Assembly: GCF_013416325.1 (NCBI RefSeq)
Contig: NZ_JACCGK010000011.1
Coordinates: forward strand, 62,001 to 126,000
Direction of reading: 5' to 3'
From: Vreelandella sedimenti
GTDB lineage: Bacteria; Pseudomonadota; Gammaproteobacteria; Pseudomonadales; Halomonadaceae
Length of the DNA stretch: 64,000 bases
The notes under the pieces are model-generated. The model saw nothing but the letters and a program-made list of their open reading frames with translations. It was not told where the DNA came from and did no database searches. The translations under genes and the position numbers were made by a program. This document shows, one piece after another, positions 28,266 to 37,096 of this stretch (the first letter of the stretch is position 1; the number at the start of each line of letters is the position of its first letter).

Positions 28266-29027
28266 CTATACCCGTGGCGGCTGGGCATCGAGCTTTTGAC
28301 CGTTGGTGCCTGTACTGTCTGGCCCCATAAGCCATAAGTAGGTAGGCATGATGTCTTCCGGCGTGCGCAGTGTGAAGGGATCCTCACCGGGGAACGCGGT
28401 ACGCCGCATTTGAGTGCGTGTGGCACCCGGATTGAGTGAATTCACGCGTACAGTGGACTGGTTATCCAATTCGTCGGCCAACACCTCGACAAACCCTTCG
28501 GTGGCAAACTTAGAGACTGAGTACGCTCCCCAATAGGCGCGGCCTTTACGGCCAACGCTGGAAGAGGTGAATATCACCGATGCATCGTCAGACGCCTGCA
28601 GTAGCGGCAATAGTGCCTGAGTCATCCAGATGGGCCCATTGATATTCACCTGCATCACCTGCTGCCAAAGCTCAGGGTTATACTGCTCGAAAGGCGTGAT
28701 GCGACCCAACAGCCCGGCGTTATGCAACACACCGTCCAAACGGCCAAACTCTTTATCCAGCGTTTCCGCCATATCATGAAAGTCTTTTAGCGTAGCGCCT
28801 TCAAAGTTGAGCGGAAAAATCGCTGGCTGGGGGCCGCCGGTCGCTTCGATTTCATCATAAACGCGCTCTAACTTGGCAATGGTGCGCCCCAATAGAATCA
28901 CGGTGGCACCGTGTTGGGCATAGCTCAACGCTGCCGCACGGCCAATCCCGTCCCCTGCGCCGGTTACCAACACGATGCGATTTTCCAATAGGTTGGGCGC
29001 TGGTTGATAGTCGATCTTGCAGCTCAT
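28266..29027 (-). CDS. yciK: YciK-family short-chain dehydrogenase
   Basis: 253-residue SDR enzyme. The cofactor loop is TGAGDGIG (22-29), then HNAGLLG and the catalytic Ser with Y-x-x-x-K in AYSVSKFA; the end GTNGQKLDAQPP is the YciK signature. The substrate is unknown. It follows cpoB on the minus strand and is convergent with ubiG-mupP; in pseudomonads it sits in line with them, so orientation differs here. Confidence 0.9.
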   Translation of the reverse strand: MSCKIDYQPAPNLLENRIVLVTGAGDGIGRAAALSYAQHGATVILLGRTIAKLERVYDEIEATGGPQPAIFPLNFEGATLKDFHDMAETLDKEFGRLDGVLHNAGLLGRITPFEQYNPELWQQVMQVNINGPIWMTQALLPLLQASDDASVIFTSSSVGRKGRAYWGAYSVSKFATEGFVEVLADELDNQSTVRVNSLNPGATRTQMRRTAFPGEDPFTLRTPEDIMPTYLWLMGPDSTGTNGQKLDAQPPRV

Positions 29028-29071
29028 GCTGATTCCTTGAAACTATTCTTAGAAACTATAAGGAGCAAAAT

Positions 29072-29866
29072 TTAACTTGCTGATTGGCGTAAAAAGTCAT
29101 TGGCAAGGCCCGCGGCACTGCTTTGCGGGTAGTCATCGCGCACTTGCTCGAGTAGCTCACGGCTGCGCTCTGCTTCGCCTTTACGCGCTTTCACTAAGCC
29201 TAGCTTATAGATCGCATCTGGCACTTTACTGCTGCCGCTGTACTCCTCGATCACTCGGCTAAATGCCTGGTCGGCAGCATCCAGCTCGCCTTCTGCAGCA
29301 TATAGCTCGCCCAGCCAGTAGTGGCCATTAGCCGTTAGACTAGTGTCAGGATGGTCGCTAACAAAGGCCTCAAAGGCCGCAATCGCTTCATCAAAACGGC
29401 GCGCTTGAACATGCGCAAAAGCTGCCTGGTAATCGGCCTGGGCGTCCTCACTGACGTTGCGGCTCGAAGGCGCGTTGACAACTTCTTCAGCGGCCTCAGG
29501 CTTGACTGCTGGCGTTGACTGCTCAATCTGAGTTGGGCCGCTGCTCATCAGGCGGTCTTCAATATCGAGATACTGCTGCTGGGATTGACGACGCAGCTGT
29601 TCCAACTGATGGCGTAACTCTTCAATTTGACCACGCAGTTGCTGGATCTCCTGCTGGTGCTCCTGCACCTGGTTAAACAATACCAGGTTACCGCTGGACG
29701 CTTCCTGGCGCTGCGTTTGCTGGTAAAAGCTGCTGTTGGAAGAGTTGGAAAGATCTTGAACGAGCGGCTGTTGAGCGGTGGCCGTTAGGGGCAATACGGA
29801 CAGCGGGAGCACTATGGCTCCCGCACCGCACAGCCTCTCAACGTAACGCTTGAGACTGTGATTCAT
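29072..29866 (-). CDS. cpoB: Cell division coordinator CpoB (YbgF)
   Basis: Periplasmic protein linking the Tol system and PBP1B-dependent peptidoglycan synthesis. After a signal peptide (cleavage near residue 31, after ATA) come a trimerising coiled coil (about 60-95, QLRGQIEELRHQLEQLRR) and TPR repeats (about 140-264: YQAAFAHVQARRFDEAIAAF, YWLGELYAAEGELDAADQAF, AIYKLGLVKARKGE). ATG 29866 has GGAG 6 bases before it; upstream extensions lack a signal. It is the last gene of the tol-pal run, 80 bases after pal. Confidence 0.93.
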   Translation of the reverse strand: MNHSLKRYVERLCGAGAIVLPLSVLPLTATAQQPLVQDLSNSSNSSFYQQTQRQEASSGNLVLFNQVQEHQQEIQQLRGQIEELRHQLEQLRRQSQQQYLDIEDRLMSSGPTQIEQSTPAVKPEAAEEVVNAPSSRNVSEDAQADYQAAFAHVQARRFDEAIAAFEAFVSDHPDTSLTANGHYWLGELYAAEGELDAADQAFSRVIEEYSGSSKVPDAIYKLGLVKARKGEAERSRELLEQVRDDYPQSSAAGLANDFLRQSAS

Positions 29867-29886
29867 GATGACTCCGTAGACGTAAA

Positions 29887-29947
29887 CGGCGTGCGATAAG
29901 CCGCACGCCGAATTCATCAGTGGTTAAGCATTTAATCGTTAAATGCT
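29887..29947 (-). promoter_or_regulatory. Two hairpins between pal and cpoB
   Basis: Two perfect inverted repeats fill the short gap: 9-bp arms CGGCGTGCG/CGCACGCCG (29887-29895/29902-29910) and 9-bp arms AGCATTTAA/TTAAATGCT (29927-29935/29939-29947). The second touches the pal stop. Neither has a full T-run, so they probably attenuate transcription or protect the pal message rather than end it. Confidence 0.5.
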
Positions 29948-30486
29948 CAGTAGTTAAATACAACACGACGGTTCTGAGCGTAGGCGCTCTCGTCTTGACC
30001 ATTGACGGCCGGACGCTCTTCTCCATAACTAACCACGCTCATTTGTGAAGAAGAGACGCCCTGAATATTCAGGAAGCGCTCTACTGCACCGGCGCGACGC
30101 TCACCAAGCGCCATGTTGTATTCACGGGTACCGCGTTCATCAGTATGTCCGTGGAGTACCACTTGAGCGTTCGGGTTAGCACGCAGATAGCGCGCATGAG
30201 CCATTACCACGGATTCGTACTCGCTCTTAATTGTATCGCGGTCGTAATCGAAATAGATGGTGCGTACTTCTGGGATGCGTGAATCAGCCTGCTGACCAGC
30301 GCCTGAACCAGAGGTGGAACCATACTGACTACCCGTGCCTGTACCCGAGGTGCTAGACCCAGTCGTGCTGCCATCCTGGCTACCGTACGAGTCACCGTCT
30401 TGGGTTCCGCCGGTGCTGGAACAGCCAGCGATTAACACGATAGATAGCGCTGCTGCTAATGAGCGAGCCAACGGTTTAAGTTGCAT
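29947..30486 (-). CDS. pal: Peptidoglycan-associated lipoprotein Pal
   Basis: Outer-membrane lipoprotein that binds peptidoglycan and TolB. Signal with lipid Cys22 (IVLIAGCSS); then a Ser/Gly/Thr-rich linker (about 25-68, longer than in E. coli); then an OmpA-like domain with IYFDYDRDTIKSEYE, LHGHTDERGTREYN and LGERRAGAV. It lies between tolB and cpoB. Confidence 0.96.
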   Translation of the reverse strand: MQLKPLARSLAAALSIVLIAGCSSTGGTQDGDSYGSQDGSTTGSSTSGTGTGSQYGSTSGSGAGQQADSRIPEVRTIYFDYDRDTIKSEYESVVMAHARYLRANPNAQVVLHGHTDERGTREYNMALGERRAGAVERFLNIQGVSSSQMSVVSYGEERPAVNGQDESAYAQNRRVVFNY

Positions 30487-30539
30487 AATCAGACTCCTTG
30501 CCTGAAAACAGAAATTTCGATGTTAATTAATTGAGTTGA

Positions 30540-31826
30540 TCAATTTAAGAAGGGTGACCAAGCTGGATCACGAACATCGCCTTGTGCTGACGGCAGCCTG
30601 AATGAAGAGCGGCCATCGGCAGAAACAGCACTAAGCACCCCACTGTTACCCTGTTGGGTAGCGAAGATTACCATGGTCCCGTTCGGCGCAACACTAGGAG
30701 ATTCATCTCTTGTTGATTCACTTAATACCACTAAGCGGTCACCGCTTAGGTCTTGCCTTGCTACTTGATAACCACGGCTAGAGCGATGGATCAAGAATAT
30801 TTGTTCGCCATCCGGTGAGAAGCGGCCACGCGCATTGTAATTACCGGTAAATGTTAGCCGTTCGGCCTCACCGCCACCCAACGAATACTGGTAAAGTTGA
30901 GGGCCACCGCTGCGGTTAGAGGTAAACAGCAGGCTTTGACCATCTGGCGCCCATGCGGGCTCAGTATCGATACTGTTATTGTTGGTGATGCGCTCTACGG
31001 AACGGCTGCCAACATTCATAATGTAAATTTCAGGCTGGCCATCTTTAGACAGTGACATGGCAATACGCCGCCCATCCGGTGACCATGCTGGCGCGCCGTT
31101 AATACCATCGAAGGAGGTCGCTTGCACGCGCTGGCCAGTGGCCACATCCTGAATATAAATCGCCGGACGCTCAGTCTCAAAGGAGACATAGGCGAGCTTG
31201 GTGCCATCGGGCGACCACGTCGGTGACATGATCGGTTCATCAGAGGTCAACACCTGCTCACTACGGCGACCATCGGCGTCTGCAACGTACAGACCAAACT
31301 GCATATCGTCACCGATACCTTGGGCCGTGACATAAGCAATTTTGGTAGAGAACGCGCCGCGGATATCGGTAATCTCTTCAAAAATTTGATCGCTGATATA
31401 GTGTGCAGCGCCGCGCAGGTCATTACCCCTCACTGTCACGGTTTCACCGATCATTCGACGCTGACCGCTGATATCCATCAGTTCAAACTGTAGTTCAAAG
31501 CCACCGTCAGTTTGTTCTGCCTGGCCGACTACTAGATAGCGCACATCCAACGAACGCCAGGTGCCGAATTGCACATCGTCAGATTGACTCGGTTGCTCAA
31601 ACATAGCGCTACGCTCTAGAGGAGCAAAATAGCCACTCCGCTCAAGGTCATCCTGGACAATCTGGGCGACATCTTCGGGCAGGCCGTCTGAGCCGGCGAA
31701 CGGCACTACTCCTATAGGCAGCGCTTGATCGCTGCCTCGCGTGATCTCAATGGTTAAGTTGGCACTTGCCACACTGCTGACTAGCAGCAGAAGACAGAAC
31801 AAACACACTTTGCTCAAACTTTGCAT
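30540..31826 (-). CDS. tolB: Tol-Pal system protein TolB
   Basis: Periplasmic beta-propeller protein that interacts with Pal and TolA. A signal peptide (cleavage after ASA, about residue 22) is followed by an N-terminal domain (about 23-160) and a six-bladed propeller with repeated SPDG motifs ([42 protein letters not shown]). Its start overlaps the stop of tolA by one base. Confidence 0.96.
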   Translation of the reverse strand: MQSLSKVCLFCLLLLVSSVASANLTIEITRGSDQALPIGVVPFAGSDGLPEDVAQIVQDDLERSGYFAPLERSAMFEQPSQSDDVQFGTWRSLDVRYLVVGQAEQTDGGFELQFELMDISGQRRMIGETVTVRGNDLRGAAHYISDQIFEEITDIRGAFSTKIAYVTAQGIGDDMQFGLYVADADGRRSEQVLTSDEPIMSPTWSPDGTKLAYVSFETERPAIYIQDVATGQRVQATSFDGINGAPAWSPDGRRIAMSLSKDGQPEIYIMNVGSRSVERITNNNSIDTEPAWAPDGQSLLFTSNRSGGPQLYQYSLGGGEAERLTFTGNYNARGRFSPDGEQIFLIHRSSRGYQVARQDLSGDRLVVLSESTRDESPSVAPNGTMVIFATQQGNSGVLSAVSADGRSSFRLPSAQGDVRDPAWSPFLN

Positions 31827-32992
31827 CAGCGAACATCTCCCGGGGTAAATCGCAGATTAAACTGACGTAAATTACGCTGCTGATCGGCTGGCAAATCTCG
31901 CAATTCACCAAACGGTGCAGCATGTTCCACGGCCTGCATTACAGACCGGTCAAAAGCACTATCGCCGCTTGATGTCACAATCGACGTTGCCAACAACTCT
32001 CCTGAAGGCCCTAGCCGTACCTGTAGGGTAGCACTCATCGCATCACTTGCACCGGGCGGAATCACCCACGCCTGCTCGACAGCACGACGAACAATGTTGA
32101 TAAAGCTATTGGCCGCTTGCTCCGCTTGCTGAGCATTGGCTGCCGCTTCGGCCTCACCGGCCAGTTGGCGCTGCATGGCCGCTTCTGCAGCTTCCGCGGC
32201 TTCGCGTTGGCGCTCGGCTTCTGCTTCGCGACGCTGCTGCTCTTCAGCTTCTCGCTGGCGTTGTGCTTCTGCCTCGCGCTCCCGCTGGGCCTCCTCTTGC
32301 TCTCGAAGACTCTGCTCTTCAGCCTCGCGTTGACGTGCGGCCTCCTCTTCTTCACGGCGCTGCTGCTCTTCAGCTTCGCGCTGACGCTCGGCTTCTTCCG
32401 CTTCGCGGCGCTGCTGTTCTTCGGCTTCGCGCTGGCGTTCTGCTTCTGCCTCTTCGCGTTGCTGCTGTTCGGCGGCTTCCTGCTGGCGCTGTGCCTCTTC
32501 CACCTCACGCTGACGCTCTGCGGCAGCTTCCGCTTCGGCTTCACGTTCAGCCGCTTCAGCAGCCTGCTGTTCGGCCTGCTCAGCCGCTTCTTCAGCTCTG
32601 CGCTGAGCCTCAGCTTCCGCTGCCGCGCGCGCCTCTTCTAACGCCTGTGCCTCCGCTTCCGCCGCCTGCTGGGCGGCCTCTTCTGCGGCTTGCTGCTCGG
32701 CTGCGGCCTGCTGTTCACTAGCTGAAGGCTCTTCCGGTGCCTCAGGCTCGGTGGGGGCTTCGGCGGGCGCATTCATCGCCGCCTGCTCTTCCGTTGCTTG
32801 CTGCGCCTGGTCGGTAAAGGTTTCGGTGCTGACCAGCGTTGCCTGTACGATCGAGGAGCTGTCAGGTTCTGCGTTCCGACTAGGCAGGCTGATCAAGCTA
32901 AACGCTACAATTGCCAGGTGCACGCCAATCGCCAGGACAGTTGGCCACTTATAGCCGACGTCTTGAGGATCGCGCGGGGATTTCAGTGCCAT
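31826..32992 (-). CDS. tolA: Tol-Pal system protein TolA
   Basis: Inner-membrane protein whose long helix crosses the periplasm. One transmembrane helix (about 17-38) is followed by an Ala/Gln/Glu/Arg helical region (about 75-285) made of near-repeats of [13 protein letters not shown], then the globular C-terminal domain with [17 protein letters not shown] and [13 protein letters not shown] 32992 has AAGGG 10 bases before it; ATG 33013 would overlap the tolR stop and is the main alternative. The repeats make the length prone to change. Confidence 0.94.
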   Translation of the reverse strand: MALKSPRDPQDVGYKWPTVLAIGVHLAIVAFSLISLPSRNAEPDSSSIVQATLVSTETFTDQAQQATEEQAAMNAPAEAPTEPEAPEEPSASEQQAAAEQQAAEEAAQQAAEAEAQALEEARAAAEAEAQRRAEEAAEQAEQQAAEAAEREAEAEAAAERQREVEEAQRQQEAAEQQQREEAEAERQREAEEQQRREAEEAERQREAEEQQRREEEEAARQREAEEQSLREQEEAQREREAEAQRQREAEEQQRREAEAERQREAAEAAEAAMQRQLAGEAEAAANAQQAEQAANSFINIVRRAVEQAWVIPPGASDAMSATLQVRLGPSGELLATSIVTSSGDSAFDRSVMQAVEHAAPFGELRDLPADQQRNLRQFNLRFTPGDVR

Positions 32993-33005
32993 GTGCTGCT
33001 TGCCC

Positions 33006-33443
33006 TTACCCATCGTTTGGCGGCTCAGAAAGCAGCCCCACATTAGCCACGCCGGCGCCTTGCAGGGTACTCATCAAGACGACAATCTGACCGTAGGCCA
33101 CATTACGGTCGCCGCGTACCATCACCGGTGTGCCTGGACGACGCTCTATAATCGTTGTCACTCGTGAGGACATCTCATCCAGCGACACCGACGTGGAGTC
33201 TTCCCCAAGCGTGATGAAGTACCCGCCGTCGCTATCAACAGAGATAATGATCGGATCATTATCCTCCTGGGACTCAATGGGCTGAGAGGTGACTTGCGGC
33301 AACTCAACTTGTACACCCTGGGTCAACATGGGCGCGGTGATCATAAAGACCACCAGCAGCACCAGCATGATGTCAATGAAAGGGACAACATTAATCTCCG
33401 CCATTGGCTTGCTTTTACCGCTACGATTGAATGGTCCTTGCAT
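33006..33443 (-). CDS. tolR: Tol-Pal system protein TolR
   Basis: ExbD/TolR family, 145 residues: one transmembrane helix (about 18-38) with the proton-path aspartate in INVVPFIDIMLVLLVVFMI (read as PFIDIMLV), and a periplasmic domain. With TolQ it forms the proton-driven motor of the Tol system. A good ribosome site (AGGGAGAG) precedes the ATG. Confidence 0.96.
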   Translation of the reverse strand: MQGPFNRSGKSKPMAEINVVPFIDIMLVLLVVFMITAPMLTQGVQVELPQVTSQPIESQEDNDPIIISVDSDGGYFITLGEDSTSVSLDEMSSRVTTIIERRPGTPVMVRGDRNVAYGQIVVLMSTLQGAGVANVGLLSEPPNDG

Positions 33444-33454
33444 GGCTCTCTCCC

Positions 33455-34135
33455 TTAGCTGGCGCTCGGTTTGCCGTCACGACCTTGCAAGTTGCGGTGC
33501 AGGATAGCGTGAAACTCTTCCGCAAAGTCTTCATATTTGCCCAGCAGGCGAGAAGACGAGTTAGAAAGGCGGTTATAGAAAATCACCGCCGGAATCGCCG
33601 CAAATAGGCCCATGGCTGTGGCAATGAGCGCCTCAGCAATCCAGGGAGCCACCGTAGCAAGGGTCGCTTGCTGGGTCAGTGATAGTGCCTGAAATGACCC
33701 CATGATGCCCCATACAGTGCCGAACAAGCCGATATAGGGGCTAGCTGAGGCTACCGTGGCAAGAAACACTAAATGCTGGGTTAAGCGATCCTCTTCCCGA
33801 GACCACGCTACGCGCATACTGCGCTGAACACCTTCCAGCACGGTATCCGGGTCGCGGGTTTTAGGCATCAAACGGTTAAATTCGCGAAAACCGGCTTGAA
33901 AAATATGCTCGGCGCCGTGGCGCGGGTCATCGGCGGGAATTTCACGATAAAGTTCGTTTAAGTCGACACCTGACCAAAAAGACTCCTCAAATTGGTTGTA
34001 CTCCTTCTTGGCACGGCCCAGCGCAATACTGCGCTGAAAAATCACTACCCAAGAGAGGATCGACCCCACCAGTAGCAGCAGCATTACCAGTTGCACTACA
34101 GTACTGGCATTCATTATCAAATGGGGAATGGACAT
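33455..34135 (-). CDS. tolQ: Tol-Pal system protein TolQ
   Basis: MotA/TolQ/ExbB channel protein, about 226 residues. The first transmembrane helix is VVQLVMLLLLVGSILSWVVIF (read in part); later helices carry ASASPYIGLFGTVWGIMGSF and ALIATAMGLFAAIPAVIFYN. The start is unsure: ATG 34135 (MSIPHLIMNAS, closest to the family), ATG 34162 or TTG 34165; none has a clear ribosome site. It follows ybgC by 73 bases. Confidence 0.95.
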   Translation of the reverse strand: MSIPHLIMNASTVVQLVMLLLLVGSILSWVVIFQRSIALGRAKKEYNQFEESFWSGVDLNELYREIPADDPRHGAEHIFQAGFREFNRLMPKTRDPDTVLEGVQRSMRVAWSREEDRLTQHLVFLATVASASPYIGLFGTVWGIMGSFQALSLTQQATLATVAPWIAEALIATAMGLFAAIPAVIFYNRLSNSSSRLLGKYEDFAEEFHAILHRNLQGRDGKPSAS

Positions 34136-34208
34136 GGTGTTATCGTTCACAGGTGCCCTCATCAATCTATTAGGGTCGGGATTACCGACGCAGTGAGCGA
34201 CCTCTTGG

Positions 34209-34622
34209 TTAAGAGGCCTGGGTCAAAACTTTAAGCGATGTAGGCCATGCTTTTGGCCGTAAACGTTCGGTGCTCAAGCAGGCTATCTCGACTGTGGCAG
34301 AGCATAGGAGTTCCTCACCACGCCAAACCTGCTGTTCAAATGTCATCCGACAGCGCCCAACGTCGGTAACGTGAGCACTAATCTCCAACGCGTCATCCAA
34401 GCAAGCCGGTTTCGCGTAGTGACAGGCCAAGCGGTATACCACTAGCTGTGTGCCTTCGTCTAGCAGCGTTTGCTGATTCAGGCCCAACTGGCGGAGCCAT
34501 TCACTACGCGCACGCTCCATAAACTTCAAGTAGTTAACGTAGTAGACAATGCCGCCTGCGTCAGTATCTTCCATATAAACGCGCAGCGGCAGTCGATAAC
34601 CTTCTCTTGTGCAGCTACTCAC
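34209..34622 (-). CDS. ybgC: Tol-Pal-associated acyl-CoA thioesterase YbgC
   Basis: Hotdog-fold thioesterase of 137 residues; the active-site aspartate is in [18 protein letters not shown], read as [13 protein letters not shown], followed by ERARSEWLR. Located as usual just before tolQ. The GTG start overlaps the ruvB TGA in GTGA, so it is coupled to ruvB. Confidence 0.95.
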   Translation of the reverse strand: MSSCTREGYRLPLRVYMEDTDAGGIVYYVNYLKFMERARSEWLRQLGLNQQTLLDEGTQLVVYRLACHYAKPACLDDALEISAHVTDVGRCRMTFEQQVWRGEELLCSATVEIACLSTERLRPKAWPTSLKVLTQAS

Positions 34623-35656
34623 GGACGGCGCTCTCCTTCCATATCGGTTGCCTGTTCGTGGGGCACGCGCTCAAAGTGCAACCACGCTTGCCGGGTGGCC
34701 ACCCGGCCGCGGGGAGTGCGCATCATCAAGCCCTGCTGAATAAGATAGGGTTCAATAACGTCTTCGATCGTGTCACGTTCTTCACTGATCGCCGCGGCGA
34801 GTGAGTCAATACCCACCGGCCCACCTTCAAATTTATCGATCATGGCCAGCAGTAGCCGCCGATCCATATGATCCAAGCCGTGGTGATCCACATTAAGCAT
34901 ATTGAGAGCCGCATCAGCCATGGCGACATCGACGACGCCATTGCCTTTCATTTCGGCGTAATCCCGCACCCGGCGTAGCAGTCGGTTGGCAATTCGCGGC
35001 GTGCCCCTTGAACGCCTGGCCACTTCAATGGCGCCATCGTGGCTGGTTTCAACGCCTAACAAGCGCGCCGAACGCGAGACAATTTCTGTTAGCTCTTCCA
35101 GGTTATAAAACTCAAGCCGCTGCACGATACCAAATCGGTCTCGCAGCGGGGAGGTTAATAACCCTGCCCGGGTCGTGGCGCCCACCAGGGTGAAGCGGGG
35201 AAGATCCAGTTTAATCGAACGTGCCGCAGGCCCTTCGCCAATCATGATATCAAGCTGAAAATCTTCCATGGCCGGGTAGAGTACTTCTTCAACCACCGGT
35301 GACAGGCGATGAATTTCATCGATAAAGAGTACGTCGCCGGGCTCTAAATTAGTCAGCATGGCGGCTAGATCGCCTGCCCGCTCAAGTACCGGTCCGGAGG
35401 TCGACTTCATACCGACGCCCATCTCGGTGGCAATAATATGCGCAAGGGTCGTTTTACCTAACCCTGGGGGGCCAAATACCAGAGTGTGATCCAGGCTCTC
35501 TTCGCGCAGCCGCGCGGCGCCGATAAAGATTTCCAGTTGCTCACGCACACGCGGCTGGCCAATATAGTCATCCAGCCGCTTGGGACGAATCGCGTAATCA
35601 ATGCGCCCCTCCCCCTGTTCAGGCTCAGCGGCGATCAGCCGATCGTGTTCTAACAT
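34619..35656 (-). CDS. ruvB: Holliday junction branch migration helicase RuvB
   Basis: Hexameric AAA+ motor that drives branch migration with RuvA. 345 residues: Walker [12 protein letters not shown], Walker [11 protein letters not shown], sensor [19 protein letters not shown] and the C-terminal winged helix with GRVATRQAW. It follows ruvA by 84 bases and ends coupled to ybgC. Confidence 0.97.
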   Translation of the reverse strand: MLEHDRLIAAEPEQGEGRIDYAIRPKRLDDYIGQPRVREQLEIFIGAARLREESLDHTLVFGPPGLGKTTLAHIIATEMGVGMKSTSGPVLERAGDLAAMLTNLEPGDVLFIDEIHRLSPVVEEVLYPAMEDFQLDIMIGEGPAARSIKLDLPRFTLVGATTRAGLLTSPLRDRFGIVQRLEFYNLEELTEIVSRSARLLGVETSHDGAIEVARRSRGTPRIANRLLRRVRDYAEMKGNGVVDVAMADAALNMLNVDHHGLDHMDRRLLLAMIDKFEGGPVGIDSLAAAISEERDTIEDVIEPYLIQQGLMMRTPRGRVATRQAWLHFERVPHEQATDMEGERRP

Positions 35657-35740
35657 AGGTGCTCTTCTTTATGGTGATTCAAAAGGTCTATTCACGAAGG
35701 TCTATCCGCTACCCGCAATTTCGTACTTATTCCGCTCTGC

Positions 35741-36349
35741 TTAGCCACTCATACGCTGTGTGAGCGCGGCTTTAATCAGCGCTTCGGTAGACTGATCGGG
35801 ATCGATATCGGCGAGCATTTTCGATGCCTCAGTCAGTTTATAACCCAAGCTAACTAACGCGGCTTCCGCATCGGCAAGACTATTGTGGGCAGAAGCACGG
35901 CCATTGGTGGCTTCAAGGGGCAGTAGCGCGTTGCTGCCATCTTCCCACTCAGGAAAACGGTCGCGCATTTCAATAATCAGCCGTTCTGCGGTTTTCTTAC
36001 CCACCCCTGGCAGTGTTGTCAGCGCTTTGCTGTCGTCATCACGGACGCAGCGCATAAAGGCGTCTTCGTCCATACCCGACAGGATGGCTAGTGCAAGCTT
36101 GGGCCCTACGCCATTGACCTTGATCAGGGCACGGAACAGAGCACGTTCATGCTCACGGCCGAAGCCATAGAGTAAGTGGGCGTCATCACGAATGGTTAAA
36201 TGGGTGAATAATGAGACGCTCTCATTAATCGCAGGAAGTGCGACCAGCGTATTCATTGAGGTTTCCAGCTCGTAACCTACGCCGTGAACGTCGATCACAA
36301 TCCAGGGAGGTTGCTTTGCCACTAGCTGACCACTCAGACGTCCAATCAT
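35741..36349 (-). CDS. ruvA: Holliday junction branch migration protein RuvA
   Basis: Binds the four-way junction and recruits RuvB. 202 residues: OB fold (1-65, IGRLSGQLV), two HhH motifs (NGVGPKLALAILSG and LPGVGKKTAERLIIEM) and the C-terminal RuvB-binding helices. It has its own predicted promoter with a LexA-like box in the 105-base gap after ruvC. Confidence 0.97.
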   Translation of the reverse strand: MIGRLSGQLVAKQPPWIVIDVHGVGYELETSMNTLVALPAINESVSLFTHLTIRDDAHLLYGFGREHERALFRALIKVNGVGPKLALAILSGMDEDAFMRCVRDDDSKALTTLPGVGKKTAERLIIEMRDRFPEWEDGSNALLPLEATNGRASAHNSLADAEAALVSLGYKLTEASKMLADIDPDQSTEALIKAALTQRMSG

Positions 36350-36398
36350 AAATACGCTCGCACCGGAATGAAAAAATAGAGTAAAAAAACAGATGATT

Positions 36399-36428
36399 AC
36401 TATAAAGCGACTCTGTACAGGTGACCAG
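36399..36428 (-). promoter_or_regulatory. Predicted ruvAB promoter with overlapping LexA-like box
   Basis: On the minus strand TGGTCA (36422-36427) and TATAGT (36399-36404) are 17 bases apart. A CTG-N10-CAG element (36413-36428) overlaps the -35. Compared with the E. coli LexA consensus CTGT-N8-ACAG, one half is complete and the other has one mismatch. SOS control of ruvAB separate from ruvC is known in E. coli. Confidence 0.6.
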
Positions 36429-36454
36429 TAGTTCAGCCATCGGTACAGCGGGAA

Positions 36455-37018
36455 TTAAAGCCGCCAGCGTCCGGCAGAGCGACGGCGGCCCCGAGATGGC
36501 GCAGCGGGCAAGCCATGGCTGCTAAATACTGAGCCGTTATAAGCATGGGTTAACGCAATGGCTAAAGCGTCGGCTGCATCGGCCTGGGGAGTAGCAGAGA
36601 GCTGCAGAATGGCGGTCACCATATGCTGCACCTGCTCTTTGTCCGCGCCACCCTGGCCGGTCACCGCCTGCTTGATCTGCCGCGCGGCGTACTCGGCAAG
36701 ACTCAAACCATGGTTGGCCATACACACCATTGCCGCCCCCCGAGCCTGGCCCAGCTTTAGCGCTGAATCGGGGTTTTTGGCCATAAATACCCGCTCAATG
36801 GCCACCTGGGAGGGTCGATGCAGACCGACGACTTCGCTAAGACCGGCGTATATTTGCGCCAAGCGCTGCTCCAAGGCCCCTTCTGCCGTGCGGATACAAC
36901 CACTCGCTACGTAGCAGGGTTTAACGCCAATAATATCGATCACCCCGTAACCGGTTACCCGGGAGCCAGGGTCTATGCCCAAAATGCGAATGGGTACGAC
37001 GGGCTTTTGCTCTTCCAT
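36455..37018 (-). CDS. ruvC: Crossover junction endodeoxyribonuclease RuvC
   Basis: Resolves Holliday junctions by paired nicks. 187 residues; acidic catalytic residues are in [25 protein letters not shown] and the late [13 protein letters not shown]. The C-terminal tail ([12 protein letters not shown]) is basic. It lies after the aspS terminator and before ruvA; the yebC gene often found beside ruvC is absent. Confidence 0.96.
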   Translation of the reverse strand: MEEQKPVVPIRILGIDPGSRVTGYGVIDIIGVKPCYVASGCIRTAEGALEQRLAQIYAGLSEVVGLHRPSQVAIERVFMAKNPDSALKLGQARGAAMVCMANHGLSLAEYAARQIKQAVTGQGGADKEQVQHMVTAILQLSATPQADAADALAIALTHAYNGSVFSSHGLPAAPSRGRRRSAGRWRL

Positions 37019-37047
37019 GCGTCGATACTCGTGTGACTAGAACATAC

Positions 37048-37076
37048 AAAAACACCGACGCCGTGGCGTCGGTGTT
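37048..37076 (-). terminator. Terminator downstream of aspS
   Basis: A perfect 12-bp stem AACACCGACGCC/GGCGTCGGTGTT (37051-37062/37065-37076) with a 2-base gap, followed on the minus strand by three more T after the stem. It separates aspS from ruvC, which starts only 30 bases further on. Confidence 0.8.
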
Positions 37077-37096
37077 GAGCAGCCATCCAAACCGAT

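Noticed and set aside
32117-32641. Long open frames on the plus strand opposite tolA (and others opposite tamB and metH)
   Set aside because: They mirror the repeats of the real genes, give Leu/Phe- or Ala/Ser-rich low-complexity proteins and have no family features.
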